From Armatimonadota bacterium (GTDB lineage: Bacteria > Actinomycetota > Acidimicrobiia > Spongiisociales > UBA5794): DNA of 6,557 bases. The notes below the pieces were generated by a model that saw only the letters and a program-made list of their open reading frames with translations, was not told where the DNA came from and did not search any database. Made by a program: the position numbers and the translations under genes. How positions within the stretch are numbered: position 1 is the stretch's first letter; each line of letters starts with the position of its first letter. Shown piece after piece: positions 1-4,730 of this stretch. The stretch lies in NCBI GenBank assembly GCA_008501565.1, contig QQUL01000102.1, positions 1 through 6,557 of the forward strand, written 5' to 3'.

Positions 1-309
1 ATGGAGATGATCCTGACGAGCCGCCTGATCAATGCCCAAGAAGCGCTTTCGCTGGGGCTCGTGAACGAGGTCGCTGCCCCCGATGAGTTCGATGAATCCG
101 TTGCATCCCTTGCAGGCCGACTGGCCAAAGGACCGACCCAGGCGTACGTCCGGGCAAGGAAGCTCCTGCGGTCTGCACACGGGAACAGCCCGATGGAGCA
201 GATGTCAGCCGAGGCCGAATCGATCCTCGCCGCCGGTGAAACAAGGGACTTCTATGAGGGAATCACAGCCTTCATCGAAAAGCGCAAACCAACGTTCACC
301 GGAACCTAA
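1..309 (+). CDS. Enoyl-CoA hydratase/isomerase (crotonase family), C-terminal part only
   Basis: This is the last 102 codons of a crotonase-family protein, cut by the window edge. The ATG at base 1 is probably internal, because family members are about 250-270 residues long and the N-terminal half with the CoA-binding and oxyanion-hole residues is missing. What remains matches the family's C-terminal part: a 'LTSRLINAQEALSLGLVNEV' block (residues 5-24), a helix with 'ARKLL' around residues 52-56, and the typical ending of an acidic helix, 'TRDFYEGITAFIEKRKPTF', near residues 81-99. Such enzymes hydrate or isomerise trans-2-enoyl-CoA in the cytoplasm, usually in fatty-acid beta-oxidation or related acyl-CoA breakdown. 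Substrate specificity cannot be read from this fragment. A strong hairpin starts 15 bases after the stop codon, so the gene probably ends its transcription unit. The family call is firm and the exact reaction is unknown. Confidence 0.9.
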   Translation: MEMILTSRLINAQEALSLGLVNEVAAPDEFDESVASLAGRLAKGPTQAYVRARKLLRSAHGNSPMEQMSAEAESILAAGETRDFYEGITAFIEKRKPTFTGT

Positions 310-323
310 GCACCGCGTACCCA

Positions 324-358
324 GGGTTCCAGTACCCGGTATTTCTACACTGGAGCCC
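324..358 (+). terminator. Hairpin terminator candidate after the enoyl-CoA hydratase gene
   Basis: Bases 324-333 (GGGTTCCAGT) pair with 349-358 (ACTGGAGCCC) in a 10-bp stem with one G-U pair and a 15-base loop. The hairpin lies 15-49 bases after the stop codon. No U-tract follows, which is common for actinobacterial intrinsic terminators but lowers certainty. It may instead only protect the mRNA 3' end. Confidence 0.45.
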
Positions 359-409
359 ACAGAACGATGGAGCCGTGACAGCCACGCTGCGATTCAGGAG
401 CCGACGACA

Positions 410-460
410 TTGACATACGCGGATCTGCGTATTGCATGCGTCAACACCGTCCTGTAAACC
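410..460 (+). promoter_or_regulatory. Putative promoter/operator region of the lipoprotein gene
   Basis: The 57 bases before the lipoprotein ATG have no Shine-Dalgarno sequence. A -10-like TAAACC at 455-460 would place the transcription start on the ATG at 467, giving a leaderless mRNA, with a weak -35-like TTGCAT (432-437) at a 17-base spacing. Just upstream lie a consensus-like TTGACA (410-415), an inverted repeat ATACGC-6-GCGTAT (415-420/427-432) and an outer pair TTGAC/GTCAA (410-414/440-444). The nested symmetry suggests a protein-binding site overlapping the promoter. This is inference from motifs only. Confidence 0.3.
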
Positions 461-466
461 AATGAC

Positions 467-943
467 ATGACGCGGAGAACCATTCTCGCCCTACTACTGG
501 TGCTCGCATTGGTCGTCGCTGGGTGCGGCGGGAGCGGTGAAGACACACCCACGACCCAGGGCGACGAGCAACCGGCGCCCAATGGGAACAGCGCACCCCC
601 CGCAGCGAGCAATGAGGGTCCGGTGGGAACGGACGCCAACTTCCCCGTGCCGGTACCTGCTGGTTGGGAGATCGACATATACGGAGAGCTCGCCGAGTTT
701 GGAGCGACTGTGGGCCCCGGGGTTCAGGTGCTATACCCGGCCGACGAATTCGACGGTATCGTCGCTTTCTACGACGACTGGACCACGAGTCAGTCAACCG
801 AGTACGCCCGTACCGAGGCAGGCGACCAGATCCTCTACGTCGGGATGGAGGAACCCATCTATTGGATCACGGTGACGGCAAACGAGGAGCAGCGGGATCG
901 GACATGGACCCTGCTCCAGATCGTTCTGGCCTCAGGCGGCTGA
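467..943 (+). CDS. Small secreted lipoprotein of unknown function
   Basis: The product is 158 residues long. It begins with a textbook lipoprotein signal peptide: Arg-Arg at positions 3-4, a hydrophobic core at 6-17 and the lipobox V-A-G-C with the lipidated Cys at residue 20. It should therefore be exported, lipidated by Lgt and cleaved by signal peptidase II before Cys20. Residues 21-50 form a Gly/Ser/Pro/Gln-rich flexible tether. Residues 52-158 look folded and acidic with several aromatic residues (PAGWEID, FYDDW, PIYWITV), ending in Gly-Gly. I recognise no known domain or catalytic motif in that part. The only sensible start is the ATG at 467, and it lacks a Shine-Dalgarno sequence, so a leaderless mRNA is likely. 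The gene is flanked by two hairpins and appears to be monocistronic. The lipoprotein assignment is strong; the function is unknown. Confidence 0.82.
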   Translation: MTRRTILALLLVLALVVAGCGGSGEDTPTTQGDEQPAPNGNSAPPAASNEGPVGTDANFPVPVPAGWEIDIYGELAEFGATVGPGVQVLYPADEFDGIVAFYDDWTTSQSTEYARTEAGDQILYVGMEEPIYWITVTANEEQRDRTWTLLQIVLASGG

Positions 944-1060
944 CCACCGCTGGGAACCCTTGGCAGCCAAGAACTCGCCGGGGGGACACTGACACCCGAT
1001 CAAGCCCGTAAGGGGTGGCATACCTGACCGGCGCATCAAGAAGTCCTAGCGAGACGACCG

Positions 1061-1102
1061 GGGTGCTGGTCAGGGCCTGATGACAAGCCTCTGACCAGCC
1101 CC
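1061..1102 (-). terminator. Strong hairpin just after the 3' end of tRNA-Pro, possibly bidirectional terminator
   Basis: GCTGGTCAG (1065-1073) pairs perfectly with CTGACCAGC (1091-1099). The stem is extended by GGG/CCC (1061-1063/1100-1102) past a bulged T1064, and inside by GGC/GCC (1074-1076/1087-1089). On the minus strand the hairpin begins three bases after the encoded CCA of the tRNA, a classical terminator position. It also lies downstream of the plus-strand lipoprotein gene and could stop both transcripts. There is no clear U-tract on either side. Confidence 0.5.
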
Positions 1103-1105
1103 TTG

Positions 1106-1182
1106 TGGTCGGGACGGTCGGATTTGAACCGACGACCTCATCGTCCCGAACGATGCGCGCTGCCGTGCTGCGCCACGTCCCG
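1106..1182 (-). tRNA. tRNA-Pro, anticodon CGG, with encoded CCA
   Basis: The minus strand folds into a complete 77-base cloverleaf: 7-bp acceptor stem CGGGACG/CGTCCCG (1182-1176/1116-1110), 4-bp D stem GCGC/GCGC with GG in the D loop, 5-bp anticodon stem CATCG/CGATG, loop TTCGGGA, variable loop AGGTC, 5-bp T stem GTCGG/CCGAC and T loop TTCAAAT. The discriminator base is A (1109), followed by genomic CCA (1108-1106). The anticodon is CGG (1148-1146), which reads the proline codon CCG, a frequent codon in GC-rich actinobacteria. The C at the first position of the acceptor stem is typical of bacterial tRNA-Pro. The gene lies 18 bases after the stop codon of the CorC-type gene on the same strand, but a good -10 box in that gap suggests it has its own promoter. 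There is no sign of an integrated element or a duplicated 3' end. Confidence 0.97.
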
Positions 1183-1190
1183 ATATGAGA

Positions 1191-1217
1191 ATTATATCGG
1201 TCAGTCGAGCCTCTCAA
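1191..1217 (-). promoter_or_regulatory. Promoter of tRNA-Pro, overlapping the end of the CorC-type gene
   Basis: The minus strand carries a perfect -10 box TATAAT (1196-1191), placed so that transcription would start near base 1184, two bases before the mature tRNA 5' end. A -35-like TTGAGA lies at 1217-1212 with a 15-base spacing; shifting the hexamer to GGTTGA (1219-1214) gives 17. The -35 region lies within the last codons of the CorC-type gene. The -10 match and its position are seen directly; promoter activity is inferred. Confidence 0.55.
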
Positions 1218-2454
1218 CCCTGACGCGAGCGACCCTTTGCCTGTCCATTGACAGAACCGTGTACCGGACGCCGTTGTCCGTCATCTGGTCACCCTCATCG
1301 GGAACTCGTCCGTAAATCGCCATGATGTATCCGCCGACGGTTGAATAGGGACCATTTTCAAGATCAGCGATGTCAAGCACATCCTCGAGATCGTCCAGAT
1401 CGAGCTTCCCGTCTGCGATCCACAAAGCCGGTCCGATCTGGGCGATGATGGGCATTCGCGGGTCGTACTCGTCCTGAAGCTCGCCGACCAGCTCGGCGAC
1501 CAGATCCTTGATAGTCACAACGCCCTCCACACCGCCGTGTTCGTCGACGACGACTGCCATGCCGTATCGGCTCGAACGCATCGCAGAGAGCGTGTCGAGG
1601 ATCGACATCGTCTCGGGCACGTAGTTCGGCGTGCGGATCAACCTCGTGAGGTCGTGCGAGTCCTCGTATTCGGGGTTCTGCAGCAGATCCTTGACATGAA
1701 TGACGCCCAGAAGGTCGTCCAGTTCGCCACTTGTGACGGGAAAGCGAGAGTGCCCTGTGGCCGACACCGCTCGCCGGATGTCGTCGGCGGTGAGAGGCGT
1801 CGAGAGGGTCACGATGTCGAGGCGCGGTGTCATCACCTCGCGAACAGACCGATCGTCGAGGTGGAAGAGAGCGTCGATGATCTCCCGTTCTGCCTCTTCG
1901 ATGTGTCCCCCGCGCTCGCCGAGGGCAGCGAGGGCCCGGATGTCATCTTCGGTCACGCCGTCTCCCGACGCTGTCCCGCTCACACGCAGAAGACGAAGAA
2001 GCCAGCGCGTGATGGCCGAGAAGAAGCTTGCGACGGGTGCAAGCACGATCGACAGGTTCCAGATGGTTGGTGCAACAGTGAGCGAGAAGGCCTCGGGATG
2101 ACGGGCTGCGATTGTCTTCGGAGTGATCTCACCGAAAATGAGCAGCACAGCCGTCATGACCAGCGTGGCGATCCAGGGACCCCATGCGTCACCGACGAGT
2201 GAAATGAAGAGAATCGTTGCGACGGAAGCCGACAAGACGTTCACTGCGTTGTTCGCAACGAGGAGTGTCGAGAGCATCCGCTCCGGCTCGGCGATCAGCC
2301 TTTCGAGCTTCCGTCCAGATTCACTGTCCTCTGCGAGTTGATGCACGCGCTCGCGTGAGATTCCGATCAAAGCTGTTTCGGAACCAGAGAAGAACCCGGA
2401 TGCAGCTGTGCAGACGGCGAGTATCGCCAGATACATGATTGTGTCGGGGTTCAT
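1201..2454 (-). CDS. CNNM/CorC-family membrane protein (DUF21, CBS pair, CorC_HlyC domain)
   Basis: A 417-residue protein with the full architecture of the CorC/HlyC-like family. The membrane DUF21 (CNNM) domain covers about residues 3-160, with the hallmark GFFSGSETAL at 20-29, LVANNAVNVLSAS at 65-77 and FGEITPKT at 107-114. Next comes an acidic helix, then two CBS domains (about 200-325: 'VMTPR', 'GHSRFPV', 'LLGVIHVKDLL', 'MAVVVDEHGGVEGVVTIKDL'). The C-terminal CorC_HlyC domain (about 340-417) contains 'STVGGYIM' and 'GRVPDEGD'. Relatives of this family export Mg2+ or affect Mg2+/Co2+ resistance, with the CBS pair binding adenine nucleotides; the old name hemolysin is misleading. I chose ATG 2454 because family members start just before the first membrane helix. 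A GTG at 2496 would add 14 unconserved residues, and neither start has a convincing Shine-Dalgarno sequence. The receiver-like gene lies upstream on the same strand, and tRNA-Pro lies downstream. Confidence 0.94.
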   Translation of the reverse strand: MNPDTIMYLAILAVCTAASGFFSGSETALIGISRERVHQLAEDSESGRKLERLIAEPERMLSTLLVANNAVNVLSASVATILFISLVGDAWGPWIATLVMTAVLLIFGEITPKTIAARHPEAFSLTVAPTIWNLSIVLAPVASFFSAITRWLLRLLRVSGTASGDGVTEDDIRALAALGERGGHIEEAEREIIDALFHLDDRSVREVMTPRLDIVTLSTPLTADDIRRAVSATGHSRFPVTSGELDDLLGVIHVKDLLQNPEYEDSHDLTRLIRTPNYVPETMSILDTLSAMRSSRYGMAVVVDEHGGVEGVVTIKDLVAELVGELQDEYDPRMPIIAQIGPALWIADGKLDLDDLEDVLDIADLENGPYSTVGGYIMAIYGRVPDEGDQMTDNGVRYTVLSMDRQRVARVRVERLD

Positions 2455-2585
2455 GGGCAATCCAACCGATTGAATCGACAGCGCCCAGTCGGGCACCCCG
2501 ATGCGGCGGGTTTTGCTCGTTCCGACACTCCTGAGGATCCCAACGGATCGCGGGTACTACCAGGGTCAGGTTCGCTCGTCATGAT

Positions 2586-2960
2586 TCAGCGAGAAACGCC
2601 GAGGGCCTCACGCAGCTCGGCGGATGTGTAGTCCTTGGGAACCCAGTTCTTTGCACCCGAGCGTCCAGCCAGGAAGGCGTCGGACTCACGGTCCAGCAGG
2701 ATCGTGACCGGGATCGGATCGTGCTGCCCCGCGGCCGATCGGACCGCTCGTGCGACTGCCATGGCACCCATCGCATCGACCTGCATGTCGACCAGGACGG
2801 AATCAAACCCACCGTCATACGCCACCTGAGGCGCGGTCTTGGGGTCGGTGTGGTCGACCACGGTTGCGTCGGCTCCCGCGAGGGACGCATGCACTCGATC
2901 GGTGACCGACTGGGTATCGGCGACGAGAAGGATCGTTCTCATGTACCACAGCGTACCCAC
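2586..2960 (-). CDS. Stand-alone receiver-like (REC) domain protein with degenerate switch residues
   Basis: The product is a single small alpha/beta domain of about 118-126 residues that reads as a CheY-like receiver without an output domain. Counting from the internal Met at 2942 (start of 'MRTILLVADTQ'): strand 1 is ILLVADT, where only one Asp (D9) of the usual acidic pair remains. The phospho-acceptor is probably D52 in 'SVLVDMQVDAMG'. The usual Thr/Ser of strand 4 is replaced ('VTILLDRES'). The conserved Lys is K103 in 'NWVPKDY'. It may be a weakly phosphorylated or phosphorylation-independent protein-interaction module. The start is uncertain: AAGGAG (2973-2968) lies 7 bases before GTG 2960, the choice made here, but only 1 base before ATG 2966 and too far from ATG 2942. 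No histidine kinase is adjacent. It is upstream of the CorC-type gene on the same strand and divergent from the NfeD gene. Confidence 0.78.
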   Translation of the reverse strand: MGTLWYMRTILLVADTQSVTDRVHASLAGADATVVDHTDPKTAPQVAYDGGFDSVLVDMQVDAMGAMAVARAVRSAAGQHDPIPVTILLDRESDAFLAGRSGAKNWVPKDYTSAELREALGVSR

Positions 2961-2967
2961 TCCCATT

Positions 2968-2973
2968 CTCCTT
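2968..2973 (-). promoter_or_regulatory. Ribosome binding site of the receiver-like gene
   Basis: AAGGAG on the minus strand is the clearest Shine-Dalgarno sequence in the window. Its 7-base spacing to the GTG at 2960 favours that start over the ATG at 2966 (1 base) and the ATG at 2942 (25 bases). Confidence 0.5.
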
Positions 2974-2997
2974 CGGTACTACAGGAAACCCGTTCCG

Positions 2998-3003
2998 TAT
3001 CCT
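2998..3003 (+). promoter_or_regulatory. -10 box for a leaderless nfeD-type transcript
   Basis: TATCCT fits the actinobacterial -10 pattern TANNNT. It ends six bases before G3010, so the predicted first transcribed base is the first base of the GTG start codon. No clear -35 hexamer is visible. The lack of a Shine-Dalgarno sequence before GTG 3010 supports leaderless translation. Confidence 0.42.
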
Positions 3004-3009
3004 GCGACC

Positions 3010-4347
3010 GTGCGCATCTTGAGACTCACCGGTACCGGATTCCTGCTCCTGGTTGCTTTGGCTTCGTCGGTGTCGGCACTCGCGAACACGGAGACTGATA
3101 CAGAGGTGCAACCCATCGTGATCATCGAGGTGTCTGATCCGATCGATCAGCTTGTCATGGACTATGTCGCCGACTCACTCCAAACGGACGATGCCTATGC
3201 CTATGTCCTCAAGATCGACAGCCCCGGCGTGTCATCTGGTGATCTTGCCCCGTTCTACCAGTCAGTAGGCGAAGCGAACGCACCTGTCATTGCGTGGATC
3301 GGTCCAAGTCCGGCCGTCGCTTACGGCGGTGCGGCGTATCTCGCGAACCATGCAGACCTCCGTTCGGCCGCACCCGGAGCGGTCGTCGGACTGTTGAGTC
3401 CCGCAGAGTTGCGATCGGGTGCCGAGTCACCGTCAGTTCGTGCCGGAGACGATCCGGCGGCCTTCCTCGCAACGGCCACGGTATTGGCCGACTCGACTGT
3501 CACGGCGAGTGTGGAGGAACCCGTCATATATGGGTTCGTCGACCGGGTCGACCCCGCACTCGGGCAGCTCATTGTTTCACTCGACGGGATGACCCTCACG
3601 CGTGGTGATCAGTCCTTCGTCCTCGACACCGCCTCAACCCAGACAGTGGATGGGCAAGAAGTCATCGTTGCGTCGCGACCGGTTACTTTCGTCAAGATCG
3701 GGCTTGTGGATCGACTCCTCCGTCTGGGAGCAAGCCCCGAGACGGCATTCCTCTTCCTCGTGCTCGCGCTTGCTTTCGCCGTTTTCGAGTTCTATGCGGC
3801 AGGGTCCGGGTTGATGGCGTTTGTGGCGGGTCTGTCGATGATTGTCGCGGGATACGGAATGGCGACACTGCCGATGTGGTGGCCAGCCGTCGGCATGGTC
3901 ATCGTCGGATTCGCGCTGCTCGTATGGGGTTTCACCCAGAACCGTGTCGGATGGCGAGCGGTTCTCGGGGGCTTCCTCGTGGTCGCGGGGGGCCTGACCT
4001 TCACGTCCACGAGACCCGCGTATCCACCGGCCATATGGCTGGTCGTCGTTGCATCCGCTGCCACGGGTTTCTTCATCTGGTATGCCCTCACGACCGTTGT
4101 GCGCGGCCGATTCGCCACGCCAACGGTTGGGAGAGAGGAGATGATCGGACGTCGATGTGTGGCCATTGACACCCTCGATCCGATCGGTGTTGTTCTGGTT
4201 GACGGAGCTCGCTGGCAGGCGACAGCCGACCGGGGTGTCGAGATCACGCCGGGAGCTCCGGTGGAGATCGTGGGGATCACAGGTCTCATGCTTGAAGTCG
4301 ATCCGATCGGGGCATCGGCGAGCCCGAATAGGGGCGAGGCTCAATGA
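3010..4347 (+). CDS. nfeD: NfeD-family membrane protein (long form) with degenerate ClpP-like domain
   Basis: A 445-residue protein with the order of long NfeD proteins: signal peptide (1-25, ending A-L-A), extracytoplasmic ClpP/crotonase-like domain (about 33-200), a block of about five membrane helices (246-262, 265-286, 290-308, 317-332, 341-361) and a C-terminal OB-fold NfeD domain (about 372-431, 'REEMIGRRCVAI' to 'GLMLEVDP'). Active relatives such as archaeal PH1510 cut stomatin with a Ser-Lys pair. Here the segment aligned with 'AASAG' reads A-Y-G-G-A, so the Ser is replaced by Gly106, and no Lys occurs between residues 69 and 228. A role as an inactive scaffold in membrane organisation is therefore likelier than proteolysis. 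The GTG at 3010 gives a perfect signal peptide and coincides with a predicted transcription start. An in-frame ATG at 2941 would place 23 polar residues before it and overlap the divergent gene. No SPFH/stomatin partner follows. Confidence 0.9.
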   Translation: MRILRLTGTGFLLLVALASSVSALANTETDTEVQPIVIIEVSDPIDQLVMDYVADSLQTDDAYAYVLKIDSPGVSSGDLAPFYQSVGEANAPVIAWIGPSPAVAYGGAAYLANHADLRSAAPGAVVGLLSPAELRSGAESPSVRAGDDPAAFLATATVLADSTVTASVEEPVIYGFVDRVDPALGQLIVSLDGMTLTRGDQSFVLDTASTQTVDGQEVIVASRPVTFVKIGLVDRLLRLGASPETAFLFLVLALAFAVFEFYAAGSGLMAFVAGLSMIVAGYGMATLPMWWPAVGMVIVGFALLVWGFTQNRVGWRAVLGGFLVVAGGLTFTSTRPAYPPAIWLVVVASAATGFFIWYALTTVVRGRFATPTVGREEMIGRRCVAIDTLDPIGVVLVDGARWQATADRGVEITPGAPVEIVGITGLMLEVDPIGASASPNRGEAQ

Positions 4348-4402
4348 GAGAACGGGAAAAATTCTGCTGGCGGCGAAGGTGATCGGCGACTAGGTTCGAC
4401 CT

Positions 4403-4452
4403 CGCGTGTTTGGTGCGTGACCGACGCGTGTGGCTTAGTACTCGATACTCGA
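4403..4452 (+). repeat. Short direct repeats upstream of the whiB-like gene
   Basis: CGCGTGT occurs at 4403-4409 and 4425-4431, exactly 22 bases apart (about two helical turns). It is followed by a perfect tandem repeat of TACTCGA at 4439-4445 and 4446-4452. The tandem repeat contains possible -10 hexamers (TAGTAC 4436-4441, GATACT 4444-4449). The repeats end 17 bases before the ATG. They may be operator half-sites controlling the whiB-like gene; the function is inferred. Confidence 0.4.
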
Positions 4453-4469
4453 AGGGCGGGTTTTCTGTG

Positions 4470-4718
4470 ATGTCGATGGATCGTTCTTGGCATCCCGTGG
4501 CGCTGTGCAGCGGGAACCACTCTCATCTTTTCTTTCCACCGAGCACCCAAGAACGCAAAGAAGAACGGGAACGCCGGGAAGTCAGAGCGAAGGCGGTATG
4601 CCAAGTCTGTCCCGTTGCCGAGGACTGTCGGCAATACGCTTTCGAAATCAAGGAGCCGTACGGAATCTGGGGTGGACTCACCGAGGCCGAACGTCGTCAC
4701 GCTCTCTCCTACAGCTAG
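4470..4718 (+). CDS. WhiB-like iron-sulfur transcriptional regulator, short form
   Basis: An 82-residue Wbl protein. The four cluster-binding cysteines are Cys13, Cys44, Cys47 and Cys53 (C-x30-C-x2-C-x5-C), with the family signatures 'LFFP' at 20-23 and the turn G-I-W-G-G at 65-69 followed by 'LTEAERR'. WhiB proteins carry an oxygen- and NO-sensitive [4Fe-4S] cluster and control transcription mostly through contact with the primary sigma factor; they act in development, redox response or antibiotic resistance. This protein ends 13 residues after the GIWGG turn with 'HALSYS' and lacks the Arg/Lys-rich tail that many relatives use for DNA contact. ATG 4470 is preferred because an AAGGGCGGG stretch lies 9 bases upstream; an ATG at 4476 is also possible, and the upstream extension to 4410 is not conserved-looking. 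It converges with selB. Which Wbl subgroup it belongs to cannot be decided by eye. Confidence 0.94.
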   Translation: MSMDRSWHPVALCSGNHSHLFFPPSTQERKEERERREVRAKAVCQVCPVAEDCRQYAFEIKEPYGIWGGLTEAERRHALSYS

Positions 4719-4730
4719 AGCTGCGCTAGC
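4714..4730. terminator. Small inverted repeat spanning the convergent whiB-like and selB stop codons
   Basis: GCTAG (4714-4718) and CTAGC (4726-4730) form a 5-bp stem with a 7-base loop. The left arm contains the TAG stop of the whiB-like gene, and the right arm contains the TAG stop of selB on the other strand. The stem is short and has no U-tract, so terminator function is weakly supported, but it is the only structure available between the two convergent genes. Confidence 0.22.

Noticed and set aside
941..1027. The TGA stop of the lipoprotein gene as a selenocysteine codon, since the frame stays open for 27 more codons to the next TGA and a small hairpin follows at 959-971.
   Set aside because: The hairpin is only 5 bp with a 3-base loop and does not look like a SECIS. 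The added residues show no redox motif or conserved-looking segment, and an open run of this length is expected by chance in GC-rich DNA.
1106..1182. tRNA-Pro as an attachment site for an integrated element.
   Set aside because: I see no integrase gene and no second copy of the tRNA 3' end in the window, and both flanks are ordinary chromosomal genes.
1537..2202. Long open frame on the plus strand (221 codons) opposite the CorC-type gene.
   Set aside because: It lies wholly antisense to a well-recognised protein, has a skewed Arg/Asp/His-rich composition typical of a GC-rich shadow frame, and shows no domain.
2545..2573. On the minus strand, similarity to the 3' half of a TPP (thiamine) riboswitch: ACCTGACCCTGGTAGTACC followed by CGCG.
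   Set aside because: About 19 of 23 positions resemble the consensus, but the P5 stem is broken by two mismatches. The obligatory 5' half with CTGAGA would have to lie inside the receiver coding region and is not there. The downstream gene has no link to thiamine.
2839..3009. N-terminal extension of the NfeD frame upstream of GTG 3010.
   Set aside because: It is antisense to the receiver-like gene, has no recognisable sequence, and would bury a perfect signal peptide in the middle of the protein.
3634..4344. Long open frame on the minus strand (236 codons) opposite nfeD.
   Set aside because: The composition (Arg, Asp, His, Glu, Ser runs) is that of an antisense shadow, and the plus strand encodes a clear NfeD protein over the same bases.
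4345..4470. Read-through of the nfeD TGA, with about 40 further open codons in the same frame up to the whiB-like start.
   Set aside because: The NfeD domain is already complete at its usual end, the added peptide has no recognisable fold, and the region carries repeats typical of a promoter.
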